Shown here: positions 22,438-43,380 of the stretch, piece after piece
Layout of the letters: every line of letters begins with the position of its first letter
Numbering within the stretch: position 1 is the stretch's first letter
From: Siphonodentalium dalli
Lineage: Eukaryota > Mollusca > Scaphopoda > Gadilida > Siphonodentaliidae
Assembly (NCBI GenBank): GCA_032622095.1
Contig: CP136061.1
Span: forward strand, 259,380,077 to 259,444,076
Reading direction: 5' to 3'
Length of the DNA: 64,000 nucleotides
Translations under genes and position numbers: made by a program
The notes under the pieces: model-generated
The model's database searches: none
Told to the model about the DNA's origin: nothing
Seen by the model: the letters and a program-made list of their open reading frames with translations, nothing else

Positions 22438-24870
22438 ACTAGAAGGGTTACCCGGCGTTGCCCAGGTTAAAGTCATGCGAAACCCTCCGTGGATATTTGG
22501 TGGTAATAGAGAATACACTTGCTCTCAAAGTGTTACACGTGTTCTCATAAATTGTATATCCAAATGGCATCACAAAACATGATTGTTATAGGTAGTGGCT
22601 CACCTTGTCAGGTCGGAGCGATAGCATCTTCTTTATCGCGTTTAATTCGCCCCACCAATAAAGAAGTAGTTATTTATTTACAAATGCGTATACTTTAGAC
22701 TTTATAACACGAAACATAAACATCATAAACACATTTACTTCGACAAAATAAAAGACGACAATTGTGTTTTACATATAGACGTATCAATCAATCAATTGAT
22801 CAATCTAGTTTATCACATCTTCGTATAAGATTTTGGGGACACCCGGCTATCATAGCTCCATGAAGATGCAGATGTTTTAAAGATATGTCCAGGTGCTCTG
22901 TTCTGGTGCTATATACTGGCTAATCACTTTCAGTTTAAAAGAAATGTTATGCAAGTATAGCAGCTACATGTTCCCGACATAGCGAGATTTTGAGTTGTTT
23001 ATGTTGGGCCATGAGTCTGTCTTAACAAATGAAAGAAATCCTCTGTACCCGGCAGATATACCCTTGTCAGATGTCACCATCGGAAGATCCTGAAAAGTCA
23101 TTTGCCATGGACTGCATTTTCCTTTATCTCAGACTGCACACTGTGACCACTATTTTTGAACAGGTCTGCTCTACATTTCCATATCTCTTAGCAACTGTAA
23201 CTTTTTTGTGGAAACTATATTGAATGGGACAGACTCAATAGTGTTATAATATATACATGAGCCATTCTAATATGCAATCCTCTGACGATTCAAAGTCCCT
23301 CAGTTTGAATGAATATATGCATCTCTTAAATATATTGATTTTCATGCTTTTCTTCTACGTATCTGTGTTGCTAGATCATTATAGGAATGCCCTGATTTCC
23401 ATCCACATATAATATGACAGTTGATAAGATATAATTGTTCAAGAGACTTAATTCGGTCACAATTTGTCGAGATTGTGAAATTGGAATGCCAAAACAACTC
23501 TTTAGAACGACATGGAGATGGCCTGGGAGATGACTATATATAACTGTGTTGGATATCGGTGAATTGAACAATCTTTTAAATGCCAGTGAATCTCCTCTCG
23601 CCACCCATGATCCAAACGAACCCAAATGTGATTTAATTCACCATATCATTAGAGAAGAACGTGCATGAATTTGTTGCTACTCTCCTCGTGCATGATTTGA
23701 ACTGCGCCACTTTTGTCATATTTAAACCACGTCTATTAGACTCATGCATGCTTATATAACGGAGATGATTACATATAAATTTGGTGGTAATCGGCAACTA
23801 AACAAATTCTTATCATAGTTATTACCCCACATCTCTCACCCAAAGGCACACATTTCACGTCTTTAAATCACACGGTTATATTCCTCGAATCACGGAGAAG
23901 AAGAATTTATAAATGTGGTCGAAATCTGCGCTAAAAATACCCCCTCCCCGACACCAACAACGTCAACATTCTAACCTGCACCATTATCTTACTCGTAAAA
24001 AGTATACAAATTCGTATCAAATTTAGGGCCACCATTGCATATCTCTCACACAAAAGGCACAAAAACCACACGATAACTTTATGTCAAATTTAGTTCCCAT
24101 CCCACCTCATCTCTCACCAAAGCAGCACCAATATGATGCCTTAAAAATCACACGATTAGATTACTCATTACATGAATAAGAATGTGTATCCATTTGGTGG
24201 AAATTGGCGCTAAAATATTGTGTATCAATTTTGGTGCCCCTCTCCCTTTCAGTGCACCCCCTGACTTGAATAACGTCACTTTTAATAGCTTTAAGCCACG
24301 GAATTAGACACTTCATACCATAGGGATGGATTTGTATACGTTCCGTGGCAAAAACCCATTCTTATCAGATTTACTACCCACCCACCCACCGCGCCAAGTC
24401 TAACATCCCAACGACAACAATTTGGCGTCTTTAAATCACACAATAAGATTCCTTGTATCATGGAGAAGATTTCAGAAGATTTGTGCATCAAGTTGGTGGA
24501 ATTCAGCTCGATCAATTTTGGTGCCCCTCTCCCCTTCCGGAAATCCCTGACGCGAACGGCGCGACTTTTGACATATTTAAACCACACCATTTGATTCCTC
24601 ATATTATGGGGATGATTATATATAAGTTTGGTGGCAATCGGCAACAATTTTTTTTTCTGCCCATCCCCTTTACTGCCCCTGATCATAATGACGTCACTTT
24701 AGAAAATTCTAACCCTCGCCATTATCTTTCTCGTAAAAAGTTACCCCTAATAGACCCTTTTTGTGCCACCTAGGAGGTCCCCTGTGAATTTATATAAAAC
24801 ACAGACAGACAGACAGACAGACAGAAAGACAGACATTCGCAAATATAGATATAGATAAATATGAGGGTTT
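22438..24870 (+). repeat. Interspersed element with internal repeats and an ACAG tail
   Basis: Begins near GGGTTACCCGGCGTTGCCCA and ends in an (ACAG)n microsatellite at 24800-24830 followed by an ATAGAT run. The interior repeats a theme several times: AAATTTGGTGG(A/T)AAT(C/T)GGC, CATCTCTCACC, GGCACA, TTTAAATCACACGATT and GAATCACGGAGAAG. The CCCGGCGTTGCCC start and short tandem tail resemble widespread animal retroelement-derived repeats, but I cannot name the family. No coding was seen; a 131-codon minus-strand frame at 24291-24686 lies wholly inside the repeats. Confidence 0.45.
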
Positions 24871-25223
24871 TTTTTAACAATTACTTATTTTTGAATGTGG
24901 ATCGTGAATTTACACATCTCATGAACTGGTTTATCCCGTCAGACGCAGGCTTATATGTTTTAAACTAAATTAAAATAGAACATTTTCCAATACAATAAAC
25001 CCCCATTGGAATATATTACTCATTTCGAAATGTTTCCATCCCATGAACCGTTGCCGGTCAACCAATTTTGCAATGTTTTCCGCTCACATCGAGAGCTAGT
25101 GCACGGAAATATCTGAATATGACGTTTTTCTATTTGACAGCCCACAGCTTCCGCATTCTGGAAGAACAGGGATGCCGATGGCAGGATTAGAATCGATGAA
25201 CACTTTTTTCCGTTTCTATTATG
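24871..25223. other. Intergenic, no feature seen
   Basis: AT-rich, no feature supported. Confidence 0.5.
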
Positions 25224-25623
25224 TTAACCCTTTACCCAACAGAAGGGCCCTGTGCCAATGCATTCTCTTATATATGCGAGTCGACCATAGGTCGCCTCGC
25301 ATATATAAGAGAATGCATTGGCTTAACACATTAAAAATTATAAAATTGTTAAAGAATGTAAGAAAAAATGGTAAAACGTGTTAAAAAAAGATTTTGTTTA
25401 GGCCAATGCATTCTCTTATATATGCGAGGCGACCTATGGTCGACTCGCATATATAAGCGAATGCATTGGCACAGGGCATAACTGTAACCATCACAATGTG
25501 GTCAATGAACCGGTTCCAATGATATCGATATTTGTATGGTTTTATTGAGACAGACCGAAGATAATTTGGGCTGTTGAAGCTTTATTTGGCCGGTTTTGGC
25601 CGGTTAGTTGGGTAAAGGGTTAA
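25224..25623. mobile_element. MITE-400, copy 1 (TTAA family)
   Basis: Exactly 400 bp from TTAA to TTAA. The left end is TTAACCCTTTACCCAACAGA, the right end TTGGGTAAAGGGTTAA, with a GGCCGGTTTTGGCCGGTT block near the right. It contains two hairpins (25254-25322 and 25402-25470) built from CCAATGCATTCTCTTATATA and its complement. TTAA ends and a CCCTTT start fit piggyBac-like MITEs. Three further copies of identical length are in this window. Confidence 0.93.
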
Positions 25624-25666
25624 TATTTAAGATTTAAAAAAAATTCAGGTCGTGTGCATTTCTGTG

Positions 25667-25832
25667 CCAGTGCATCATCTTATACACGCAAGTCTCCCAT
25701 AGGGAGCATGGCATATATAAGAAAATGCACTGGGGCAAGATAAATATTATTAGGCCACGCATTCTCTTATACATGTATATGCGAGGTTCCCTATCGGAGA
25801 CTGGCATATATAAGATAATGCACTGGCACAGG
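25667..25832. mobile_element. Family D MITE fragment (hairpin pair)
   Basis: Two diverged copies of the GTGCCAGTGCAT ... TTATATATGC ... GCACTGG hairpin, separated by a short AT-rich linker, as in the family D elements at 48793 and 50443. Outer TTAA ends are not recognisable. Confidence 0.65.
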
Positions 25833-26295
25833 TTTTCGCAAAATTTCAGGAAGATCCATTCGATGCAGTGTTAAATATTTCGTTGGCTGTTGGTTCGCTC
25901 GTTTGGATAAATTAACTAATAATAGACTTCGACGAATTAAACTCATTTTACAGTAAAAATGCTTTATTAGTCAGCATGTCGTGACCTCTCGTAATGGTGA
26001 CGTCAACAGAATCATAATCGGACCTGACAGAGGCCTATCATAATCGAATAACGATGCCCCTTGTTGCCTTGCACCAAAATGTCATCGTGTTCCAGTGGGT
26101 GGAGAATCAAAGAGTTTTAAACTTGTCTGTTGCATTCAGCACAGCCGTAGTGACAGGGGCGTCTCGTCGCGAGTGGCCCGCATTGTTTATTATCAGGAAA
26201 TCTGCCTCTGGCCATCTCTGAATAAAAATAGGTATTGTCATTAAATGTTAGATCGAGATGGACGTAAAACAGCGTGGAACGTTATAATATAATGG
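25833..26295. other. Intergenic, no feature seen
   Basis: No supported feature. Confidence 0.5.
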
Positions 26296-26776
26296 AATTC
26301 TTCTGATACGAATTACAAATAGCAATAATAGTAGTCTCATAATAAACTATTACTGAAAAGAATTACGAATAACTAATAGTAGTCTCATAATGAACTACTA
26401 CTGGTAAGAATTACAAATAGCTATAATAGTAGTCTCATAATGAACTATTACTGAAAAGAATTACGAATAGCTAATAGTAATAGCATAATGAACTACTACT
26501 GATACCAATTTACAATTTAGCCAATAGTAGTCGCATAATGAACTACCACTGATAAGAATTATGAATATAGCTAATAGTAGTCGCATAATGAACTATTACT
26601 GAAAAGAATTACGAATAGCTAATAGTAATAGCATAATGAACTACTACTGATACCAATTTACAATTTAGCCAATAGTAGTCGCATAATGAACTACCACTGA
26701 TAAGAATTATGAATATAGCTAATAGTAGTCGCATACTGAACTATTACTGATAAGAATTACAAATGGCTAATAGTAG
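26296..26776. repeat. Tandem satellite, unit about 48-60 bp
   Basis: Units contain AATAGTAGTCGCATAATGAA, CTACTACTGATAAGAATTAC and AAATAGCT, with length variants (ATAGCTAATAG, ATTTAGCCAATAG). A composite of about 120 bp is duplicated (26470-26590 and 26610-26725). Two more units occur at 27880-27955, next to a second copy of the following LINE segment. Confidence 0.9.
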
Positions 26777-27187
26777 TCGTATTTTTTTCGAACGGTCCAA
26801 AAATTCAGAATTGGCGACTGTGAATTCGTTTGTGAGAAAATAGTCAAATTGATAAGCCAAATAGGAATCAACAGAGAAATTTCATGTACGAACTGTGATT
26901 CTACCACGACCGACATTTTGTCTCATATATTCATTGATTGTACGGCCATGTTTTCGTTTAGAAATGAGATGGAATATTTTATTATGGATGCACTTGGGAT
27001 TAATGCCTACATCAAATACGAATCGCTCTCAGGAGAAGCCAAATTAAGTGTGCTCCTTGGCAACTTATCAGAAATTGAGAGCGATATAATGATTGAAGAT
27101 GACGACATTCCAATTATAATTTTCAAAAATGTTGTCAAAATGTGGCAAGCTTATTACCTATATGCTGGTATGACCGGTGTTACTTAA
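26777..27187 (+). pseudogene. LINE (non-LTR retrotransposon) reverse-transcriptase C-terminal fragment
   Basis: An open frame from about 26777 to the stop at 27187 encodes about 136 residues. Early in it is a Cys-x2-Cys ... His-x4-Cys pattern (CTNCDSTTTDILSHIFIDC), the arrangement seen in the zinc-binding tail after the reverse-transcriptase domain of many LINEs. It is followed by an F-R-N-E-M segment and a hydrophobic C-terminus. No polymerase motifs or endonuclease precede it, because the upstream sequence is satellite, so this is a 5'-truncated remnant. The start of the frame (FFRTVQKFRIGDCEF) is repeated at 27965-28022, where the frame soon closes. The family assignment rests on the cysteine pattern only. 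Confidence 0.55.
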
Positions 27188-27708
27188 TATACTGCACATT
27201 TGACCTTCTTTTTATTCATACATATATTGCCCACTATAATATTGTCATCGAAATGAATATGTCACATATAATTATATATATACCTCACTATACTTCACTT
27301 TAACTATATACGTGACACGTGATATCCAGGTTATAATATGTCTCCAATTCTCACACGAATTATATTATATTGAAAACGCACTTGCTTTATAAAACCATTC
27401 AAGTATACAAATAAATCGTGTAAGTTGCGTGTACACGTGTGCCTGTGCGTGTTGGTGCGTGCGTCCCATGCGGTTGGAATCAGTTGGCCAGTAGGATGAC
27501 AATCCAATGCTTCAGTATATCCTGCGCGTCCGGGTGCACGTGTGTGCGTTTGGCATACACCAATGTATGCCGTTGTGGCTGCGCCCCTATATGTGCGTAC
27601 CATACGGCAACGAAATGGCGTTCGGATGCATTACTACCGCGTGTAGTCATGCCGAACAGTACGTGACGGTACGTGTACGTAGGCGCGCAGACCCAACTCC
27701 ATGCATAA

Positions 27709-27711
<3 letters not shown>
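27188..27711. other. Sequence 3' of the LINE fragment
   Basis: AT-rich up to about 27420, then a GC-richer stretch rich in GTGCGTG and GTGTGCG (27430-27690). No gene supported. Confidence 0.45.

Positions 27712-27763
<52 letters not shown>
27712..27763. repeat. (AT)n microsatellite
   Basis: About 25 uninterrupted AT dinucleotides, consistent with a LINE 3' tail or a simple repeat. Confidence 0.95.
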
Positions 27764-27766
<3 letters not shown>

Positions 27767-27879
27767 ATATACTTTTGATTGTTCATATGCTTATGTATAA
27801 TCGTTTGTATCATGTTCTTTATTTGCCATTTGTTCATATATAATCTTCAGTAATGGAGGATAATTAAAGATATATACTA

Positions 27880-28025
27880 TAACTACTGATAAGAATTATG
27901 AATAGCTTATTGCAGTCGCATAACGAACTATTACTGGTAAGAATTACAAATGGCTAATAGTAGTCGTATTTTTTTCGAACGGTCCAAAAATTCAGAATTG
28001 GCGACTGTGAATTCGTTTGTGATAA
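27880..28025. repeat. Second copy of satellite plus LINE segment
   Basis: CTACTGATAAGAATTATGAA, GTCGCATAACGAACTATTAC, then TAGTAGTCGTATTTTTTTCG followed by a stretch essentially identical to 26770-26835. The 1.1 kb between the two copies was either inserted into, or duplicated along with, this unit. Confidence 0.8.
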
Positions 28026-29239
28026 AAAATAGTCATTCAAGCTTCTTTCCACTCGTAGTAAGGTGGTATGTTTCGGTTTCTCGAGATTATTTTGTTCTTA
28101 TAATTATTTTGTTATCAGATCATTTAGTCAATGGTTGGCTCGGTGATTGCACTAAATATTTGGCTTCTCGAAATCGCGACCATAACTATGGATATGGTAA
28201 AACGGCAACAAGAACACAAATTCTGGTGATGTAGTACACTATTCGTAATGATTATCAGTAGTAATTCATTGTGCGAACGATGTCCAAATGTAATGAACAC
28301 GAATACATGGTTTATAATAAAACTGTTCGTCTAACGAATACTCCCGACATCTGTTGTTGAAACATTCAGGAAAATATGTTTACAAATATACCATAGTATC
28401 TATAAATTACGCTATCATATAGAGTCAAGGGAGTGTTAATTCCGCTAAACGTATTCATGTCTCTTCATGTTAATGGCGTACTGGTCCATGGCTGTATTTC
28501 TGTAGGCCGAACAAAACATAATTCGTTTAGCTTGCTTCTGATAAGATCTTGAGACCACTCTCCGCAACCCATCATGTTTTAATCAGTGGTATAACTTTGC
28601 ATAATAACTATCGAAATGAGCCCGTTTATACAGCGCGCGTTCCTGCTATTCCCACTAGGCCACATTGCTTTCTTGTATTTACACTATATCACATTTCAAA
28701 ATCATAGGGGATTTGGAACACCTTTACTCGTGCATCATAATACATTATAGAGCTTGTTTGAATGTCCGTTGGAATCTCAGATATCATGTGTGTATTGCAA
28801 ATTATGTAGCGAGAATTCTTTTCAAAACGCGATTGAGTAATTAAATATTCATTCAGGGATAATCACCGCAAAATTGTTAGTCAATAACAGTTTTATTTTT
28901 TATAAGATCGAAGTACCTCGAACCACTGATATCAGCTCCCGTGTGTGTTCCTCACTATATAATTTATTCATAAGCTGTCAATTCGAGAAATACTGTAAAC
29001 TAATTGGTTGTCACGCTTAATTAGCCACTTCTGTCGTATGTCGATAACCTTAAAGTCACATGGCGGTTTGCCCTCCAAAATAATACTCGTTTTTTAATTA
29101 TTCTCAGTATCGAAACATACGATGAATACTTGAACAACCTTTCTATGAGCATTATATGTCCCTCTTAGACGCATTGAAGTCATAACAAATACAACATCGA
29201 ACACGAAGTTCGGGTCCCGAATAAACACTGTGCCATTTT
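28026..29239. other. Intergenic, no feature seen
   Basis: No exon or repeat family recognised. Confidence 0.5.
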
Positions 29240-29711
29240 ACCCCTGGTCAAGTGGTCCTGCTAATGTGCTGATGTGGTTGGGTCCTGCTGAATTGTTAAG
29301 ATGCTGTTAGGGCAAACTGATGCTGTTACCAAAAAGTACCGTTATATTTTGTTAGCTTGGCTTTTTCGCAATGTTCCTATAATCTGAGCATATACAGGAA
29401 AAGCCATTATGCATATCAAACACTTAAAAACATATTTATTGCGTAATATGTTTAATACTGGTTATATAAGTTGTTGAAAATCTACTATAATAAATATGGT
29501 TATTCGCGTCGTTTTAGAAACAACATCGTATGCATTATTATATTTTCAAAAATATTTATGTTCTTGAATGTTTCATAAACACACTGGTTTTTTCTCAAAT
29601 CGCTCGGATTAGCCAAACACCACGAACATTAGTTTGGCCTACCCGCATCATAGAAATTCAGCAGGACCCCACCGCATCATAGCATATTAGCAGGACCACT
29701 TGACCAGGGGT
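29240..29711. mobile_element. Family F MITE, copy 1
   Basis: The left end ACCCCTGGTCAAGTGGTCCT and the right end AGGACCACTTGACCAGGGGT are inverted repeats. The interior (GCTGTTAGGGCAAACTGATG, AAAGTACCGTTAT, AGGAAAAGCCATT, TTTATGTTCTTGAATGTTTC) is shared in order with 59014-59497. No coding. The TSD is not clear. Confidence 0.88.
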
Positions 29712-30243
29712 GCATCTATATATTCATCGGAATTCTCGAATCGGAAACGAATTGTCCGGAAAATAATATTGCGTTATCTTAAAGACATAGTATGGACTTG
29801 TTCGTGTTCGAGAAACTGACAAGTTAGTATTAGGAATGTAGCGTTCTACTAACATTGCCGAAAAAAGCAGAGAATTCTATAGTACCACTCCATGGAAAAC
29901 GTCTGAACTTTGTTCAATTGTAAATATTTGCCTCTCGATTCGGGACGCACCTACATCCGCGTTAAAATAACGAAATAAGTATCGCCATCCAGAGACAATG
30001 CGCTTTATGAATATATAATAATGACGATATATATATATATATTTCTATTTGATCACTGGAGTGTTTCACATCACTTTATATATAAGATGAAACAATTAAC
30101 AAACTTCACGCACTTCTTTCTCTTCGTTTTAATAAAAACATTAGGAAGTACCATATAAGTATCACATAAGTACCATATAAGTATCATATAAGTTTCAAAG
30201 CGACGATGGCTCAAGATGTTCTCATGTCTACTTAAAAAATGGA
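29712..30243. other. Intergenic, short AT microsatellite
   Basis: Contains only a short (AT)n run near 30027-30042. No gene supported. Confidence 0.5.
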
Positions 30244-30388
30244 TGTTGATTTTATTGCGTTCCATAAAGTATATATGAATGCAAGTTGGGTTGAAATTTT
30301 GTGTGGAACTCGAAAGCGTTCCACACACATAAAAATGTCAGACAAACTTGCATCCATACTATATGGAACGTAACAAAATCAACATCAA
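30244..30388. repeat. Imperfect palindrome, arms about 65 bp
   Basis: GTTGATTTTATTGCGTTCCATA at the left mirrors TATGGAACGTAACAAAATCA at the right. Inside, ATGAATGCAAGTTGG mirrors CTTGCATCC, and TGTGTGGAAC mirrors GTTCCACACA at the centre. Probably a decayed foldback or MITE. Confidence 0.8.
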
Positions 30389-31545
30389 CGTACCCACTGT
30401 ACCCCCTAATAACAGATTTTGTTTTATGTCAAGATAAGAATTTAGACATTTTTAGCAAATTGACTCCCAATGAGTTGAAAAAATGGCAAAATGTTTGGAT
30501 AAGATCATCATCAGTGGTAGATTGCTGACTGAGTGCCATACCAAACGCATGTCACATAGCAATGACATTATACTCAATGGATTATCCTATACCGAGTTTT
30601 AAAAAATGTGAAATACATATGGTGCTTCAATGGTGCTTCTATGGCAAGGCATTTTAAGTTCATGGAGATCTTTATAACGCAAGCATCCAGACAGTCTGAG
30701 TAAACTCATACCTAAATATTCATTACAACATTGAATATAAGGTCTGACGGATAACATCGATATTTCATTTCCAAGTCCTCGGGATTCCGTAATCTGATTG
30801 ATTGCGTAAATTATTTTCCGTCCAATGAAACCGTATGGGTTAATAAACAAGTGTCAGTGGGCGGAGCTAGACTCCCATAATGTCACCTCTAAATATAGTA
30901 ACAGAGCGGAATTTCTCCGATCGAAAGCGATGCTTGCAAATACAACAGACAGAAACAATGGCTTCGAAATTATATATTCGGTACGATTCGGATTAATTTG
31001 AAGGATGTGCTAGACCTGATAGATAGGCCTGCGCATGGTACCAACTTGGCCTCCCATAAATATAAATAGAACTCACTCACGTCCGTGTATTTGATTTACT
31101 TTATTGTACCATGGTTTGCAAATCAAATTATTTGTCGTAAAAAAGTCATCTGAAAGTTAACACCGAGGAAATGACTTAATTTTATGCTTTTAAATAGTTC
31201 TAAAGCATCATTTTTGATGACGACCTTATTTTTTGCTCTCGGATGCAGCTTTCCGGGTGATGCAGCGAGTTCATCTCCCGAAAAAGAATAGTCGCACACA
31301 CGACAAATATTATCTGCTGTAATTTATTGTCGCGACACCAGGGGACACAGGCCATTACGGCTATTATTGCGAAGCACAACAAATAACACGTGGGGACACC
31401 TGTCAATCATCGATGTATTTTTTTTAATCCGTGACGTCATTTTGGGGAAGCTCTTCGCTGAATAGAAATGGTTTTGGCTACATAAGCTCCAGACTCTATA
31501 TTTCAAATATAGAGTCGACGTTCACCCAGACTGTCATCCAGACAC
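30389..31545. other. Intergenic, weak open frames only
   Basis: Short open frames on both strands (60-85 codons) show no recognisable domain. The best looking ends at 30528 after an AG at about 30414, but neither a partner exon nor a known family was identified. Confidence 0.4.
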
Positions 31546-32078
31546 AACGACAAGCCATATCATATATATACTGACCTTATGTATTGCCCATGCTGTTTCC
31601 ATCGGACAAACCATATCATATCATATCATATCATATATACTGACCTTATGTATTGCCCATGCTGTTTCCGTCGGACAAACCATATCATATCATATCATAT
31701 ATACTGACCTTATGTATTGTCCAATGTCCATGCTGTTCCCATCGGACAAACCATATCATATCATATCATATATGCTGACCTTATGTATTGCCCATAGTGT
31801 TTCCATCGGACAAACCATATCATATCATATATGCTGACCTTATGTATTGCCCATGGTGTTTCCATCGGACAAACCATATCATATCATATCATATCATATA
31901 TGCTGACCCTATGTATTGTCCATGCTGTTTCCATCGGACAAACCATATCATATCATATCATATATGCTGACCTTATGTATTGCCCATGGTGTTTCCATCG
32001 GACAAACCGTATAATATCATATATGCTGACCTTATGTATTGCCCATGCTGTTTCCATCGGACAAACCATATCATATCT
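31546..32078. repeat. Tandem repeat, unit about 60-75 bp, 8 copies
   Basis: Each unit has a variable (CATAT)n-type stretch, then TGACCTTATGTATTGCCCAT, GCTGTTTCCATCGGACAAAC. Length differences come from the number of CATAT pentamers. Short open frames across it are by-products of the repeat. Confidence 0.93.
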
Positions 32079-32261
32079 GCTTTGGATGATGACGCATGGA
32101 GTGTTTCGTATCTTCTCAATATTGTCGATAATGTGGTTATCGTTCTCAAGAAATCCTCCATTTACGACATAATGGCTGAAATGGACAGATCATTGTCGAG
32201 ACTGGCAGGAATAGTATGTGGAATTCATATGGAGGATCTCCAACGAGTCCCCAGTTTATAG
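32079..32261 (+). other. Unassigned open frame, possibly a degenerate exon
   Basis: The frame leaving the tandem repeat runs 60 codons with a codon-like composition (DDDAWSVSYLLNIVDN near its start, GIVCGIHMEDLQRVPSL at its end) and stops at 32261. I recognise no domain and see no strong acceptor. It may be chance or an old transposon-derived coding fragment. Confidence 0.25.
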
Positions 32262-32972
32262 TGAAATTTACTCCAACGAGTCCAGACCTAATTAACTGAA
32301 CAAGTTTTGTAAATTTTGCTATAAACTGGTGACGAATTGAAGATTATATGTATTACTTGATCAAAAACCTCCATATAATCCATAAACGTACTCAGATGGG
32401 ACGAGAAACTAAAAGCGGCTTCTATAAGGTAAGCCGAAAGTCAAGAGGGAAGTTTGTCCACGTCAAGAAATAGTGTCAGATAAATAACACGCTTTGGGTT
32501 ATTTAATGACTTAAATTTAATGAAATATGTGTTCAAACTAAGCAACAATAGTCACAAACATAGATTCAGAAATCGGAATGTAAACAGACGACAAACCGGA
32601 AGTCAAATGTCACGTTTCCGCGCAATAATACATTTGAGTACATCAGGTGTTATTTCCTGTTATGCAACGGTCGTTGATTATCGGTATTATATAATGGATT
32701 TATACACCAAACGAATGGTCGGATCATGTAATAAATATAAATAAGGGACAGAGATATTACATTTGAATATCCAGATGTCACAGAAAAGCACAACACGACG
32801 ATTTATACTCGCATGTTGTTTGTATCGTTCATACATAGATGAGTGTATTTTGCACTCATCCATGGATCACATTCATTCATTTGCTGCATATATTCTGTTG
32901 AGTATAAAAGGAGATGGTCCTATACATGGCCGGATTTATTGCACAATGCCCATTTAACCATTTAATGCGAAA
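32262..32972. other. Intergenic, no feature seen
   Basis: No feature supported, apart from a TATAAAAG at about 32903 with no gene behind it. Confidence 0.4.
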
Positions 32973-32977
32973 ACCCT

Positions 32978-33052
32978 GTGCCAATGCATTCTCTTATATA
33001 TGCGAGTCGACCATATATGTTCCCATGTATAAGAGAATGCATTGGCCTAACA
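32978..33052. repeat. Solo CCAATGCATTCTC hairpin
   Basis: CCTGTGCCAATGCATTCTCT ... AGAGAATGCATTGGCC with a shortened centre. Same module as in MITE-400 but without that element's TTAA termini. Confidence 0.85.
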
Positions 33053-33092
33053 AATTTTATATTATGTTTTTAAATTGTTAAAATATGTAAGA

Positions 33093-33256
33093 AACAACGG
33101 TCTAATATCGATAATATATAGAAACATAAGTAATTTGAGTCGAAGATGTATTCTGTAAACGCTCAGGTTAATATGGCTATCTTAAAATTTCATAATTTAA
33201 AAGTTAATAATTTGATATAAATTGAATTTATGACTGGCGACATAAAATGCGGTCAA
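33093..33256. mobile_element. Family B MITE, internal fragment
   Basis: Matches positions 33306-33465 of the adjacent complete family B element (TAATATCGATAATATATAGA, TTTGAGTCGAAGATGTATTC, TAAAAGTTAATAATTTGATA). The complete copy begins at the TTAA of this fragment, so it probably inserted into an older relative whose right half is lost. Confidence 0.85.
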
Positions 33257-33847
33257 TTAAAGGGGTACTGTACGCCATTTTCATTAAATTTCCGGTGACA
33301 ACAACGATCTAATATCGATAATATATAGAAACATAAGTAATTTGAGTCGAAGTTGTATTCTGTAAACGCTCAGGTTAATAGGCTATCTTAAAATTTAATA
33401 ATTTAAAAGTTAATAATTTGATATAAATTGAATTTATGACTGGAGGCATAAAATGGCGTCAATTAAATTACGAATTACCGTAATCAAAATTAGTAATTGA
33501 GGGATACTGGATTTTTAAACCGATCGCACACACGATTGCTTAAAATATTATGATGATACGGGGAGAACACTCAAGCCACTCACTGACTAGCGACGATACA
33601 ATAACTTAAATGATTATATGGGACTAGTATGCATATAATATAACTTTTATTTGATTCATTTGGTTGAAAACTTTACAAAAATTACTCGACAACGACAATT
33701 TGTATTTTTGCATTCCGGTAAATTTGTCATCCGTAACATGACTTCGTACTCAACAGACTTTCAAATAATGGAAAAATTGTTACCTTATTCTCCGACTCGG
33801 AGACTATAGAAACCAACAACAACATTTGGCGTACAGTACCCCTTTAA
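33257..33847. mobile_element. Family B MITE (TTAA), complete copy 1
   Basis: 591 bp from TTAA to TTAA, with ends TTAAAGGGGTACTGTACGCC and GGCGTACAGTACCCCTTTAA. The interior includes CGATCGCACACACGATTGC, ACGACAATTTGTATTTTTGC and a run of AT-rich blocks shared with the copies at 46716, 51193 and 57810. Non-autonomous; TTAA target preference suggests piggyBac-like or Kolobok-like mobilisation. Confidence 0.93.
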
Positions 33848-33926
33848 CCAAAGTTTGGGGGTTTAGACACCCACCAAAACCACCCCTGGGTAAATACATG
33901 TGCATGTATAAATGCGCCACATATAC

Positions 33927-43106
<9,180 letters not shown>

Positions 43107-43261
43107 GCTGCTCGAAGTTATATCCTGTCACAAGTCAATGAAAACGATTCACAAGCGTATACAATATATACTGAAGAATTAAAGCGACCCATAATAATGT
43201 TCATGCCTAGAACTAAAGTGACACATGGCCTGAACCCTTTCGCTGGTGCAGCATTAAATAT

Positions 43262-43380
43262 CATGTGCCAGTGAATATCTTTTATATATGCGAGCGATAT
43301 ATATAAAAGATTGCACTGGCTAACACGGTCAAGGTAAAACACTGTTAGCCCATGTATTCTCATATATATGCGAGACACGC
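43262..43380. repeat. CCAGTG hairpin fragment (family D type)
   Basis: GTGCCAGTGAATATCTTTTA pairs with TAAAAGATTGCACTGGC, followed by GGTCAAGGTAAAACACTGTT and part of a second arm (CATATATATGCGAGA). A remnant of the family D hairpin pair just upstream of the iminopeptidase start. Confidence 0.75.

Noticed and set aside
24291-24686. Minus-strand frame of 131 codons
   Set aside because: It lies wholly within the internal repeats of the 22438-24870 element and has no domain.
27430-27690. GC-rich stretch as a CpG-island promoter
   Set aside because: No gene, TATA or initiator lies downstream; it adjoins an AT microsatellite and a LINE remnant.
30599-30850. Minus-strand 83-codon frame as a LINE remnant
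   Set aside because: Composition is only vaguely coding-like; no motif recognised.
32895-32915. TATAAAAG as a promoter
   Set aside because: No supported exon follows on the plus strand; a match this short is expected by chance in AT-rich DNA.
43107-43260. Promoter for the iminopeptidase gene
   Set aside because: No convincing core motif upstream of the start codon; an upstream non-coding exon is possible, so any call would be a guess.
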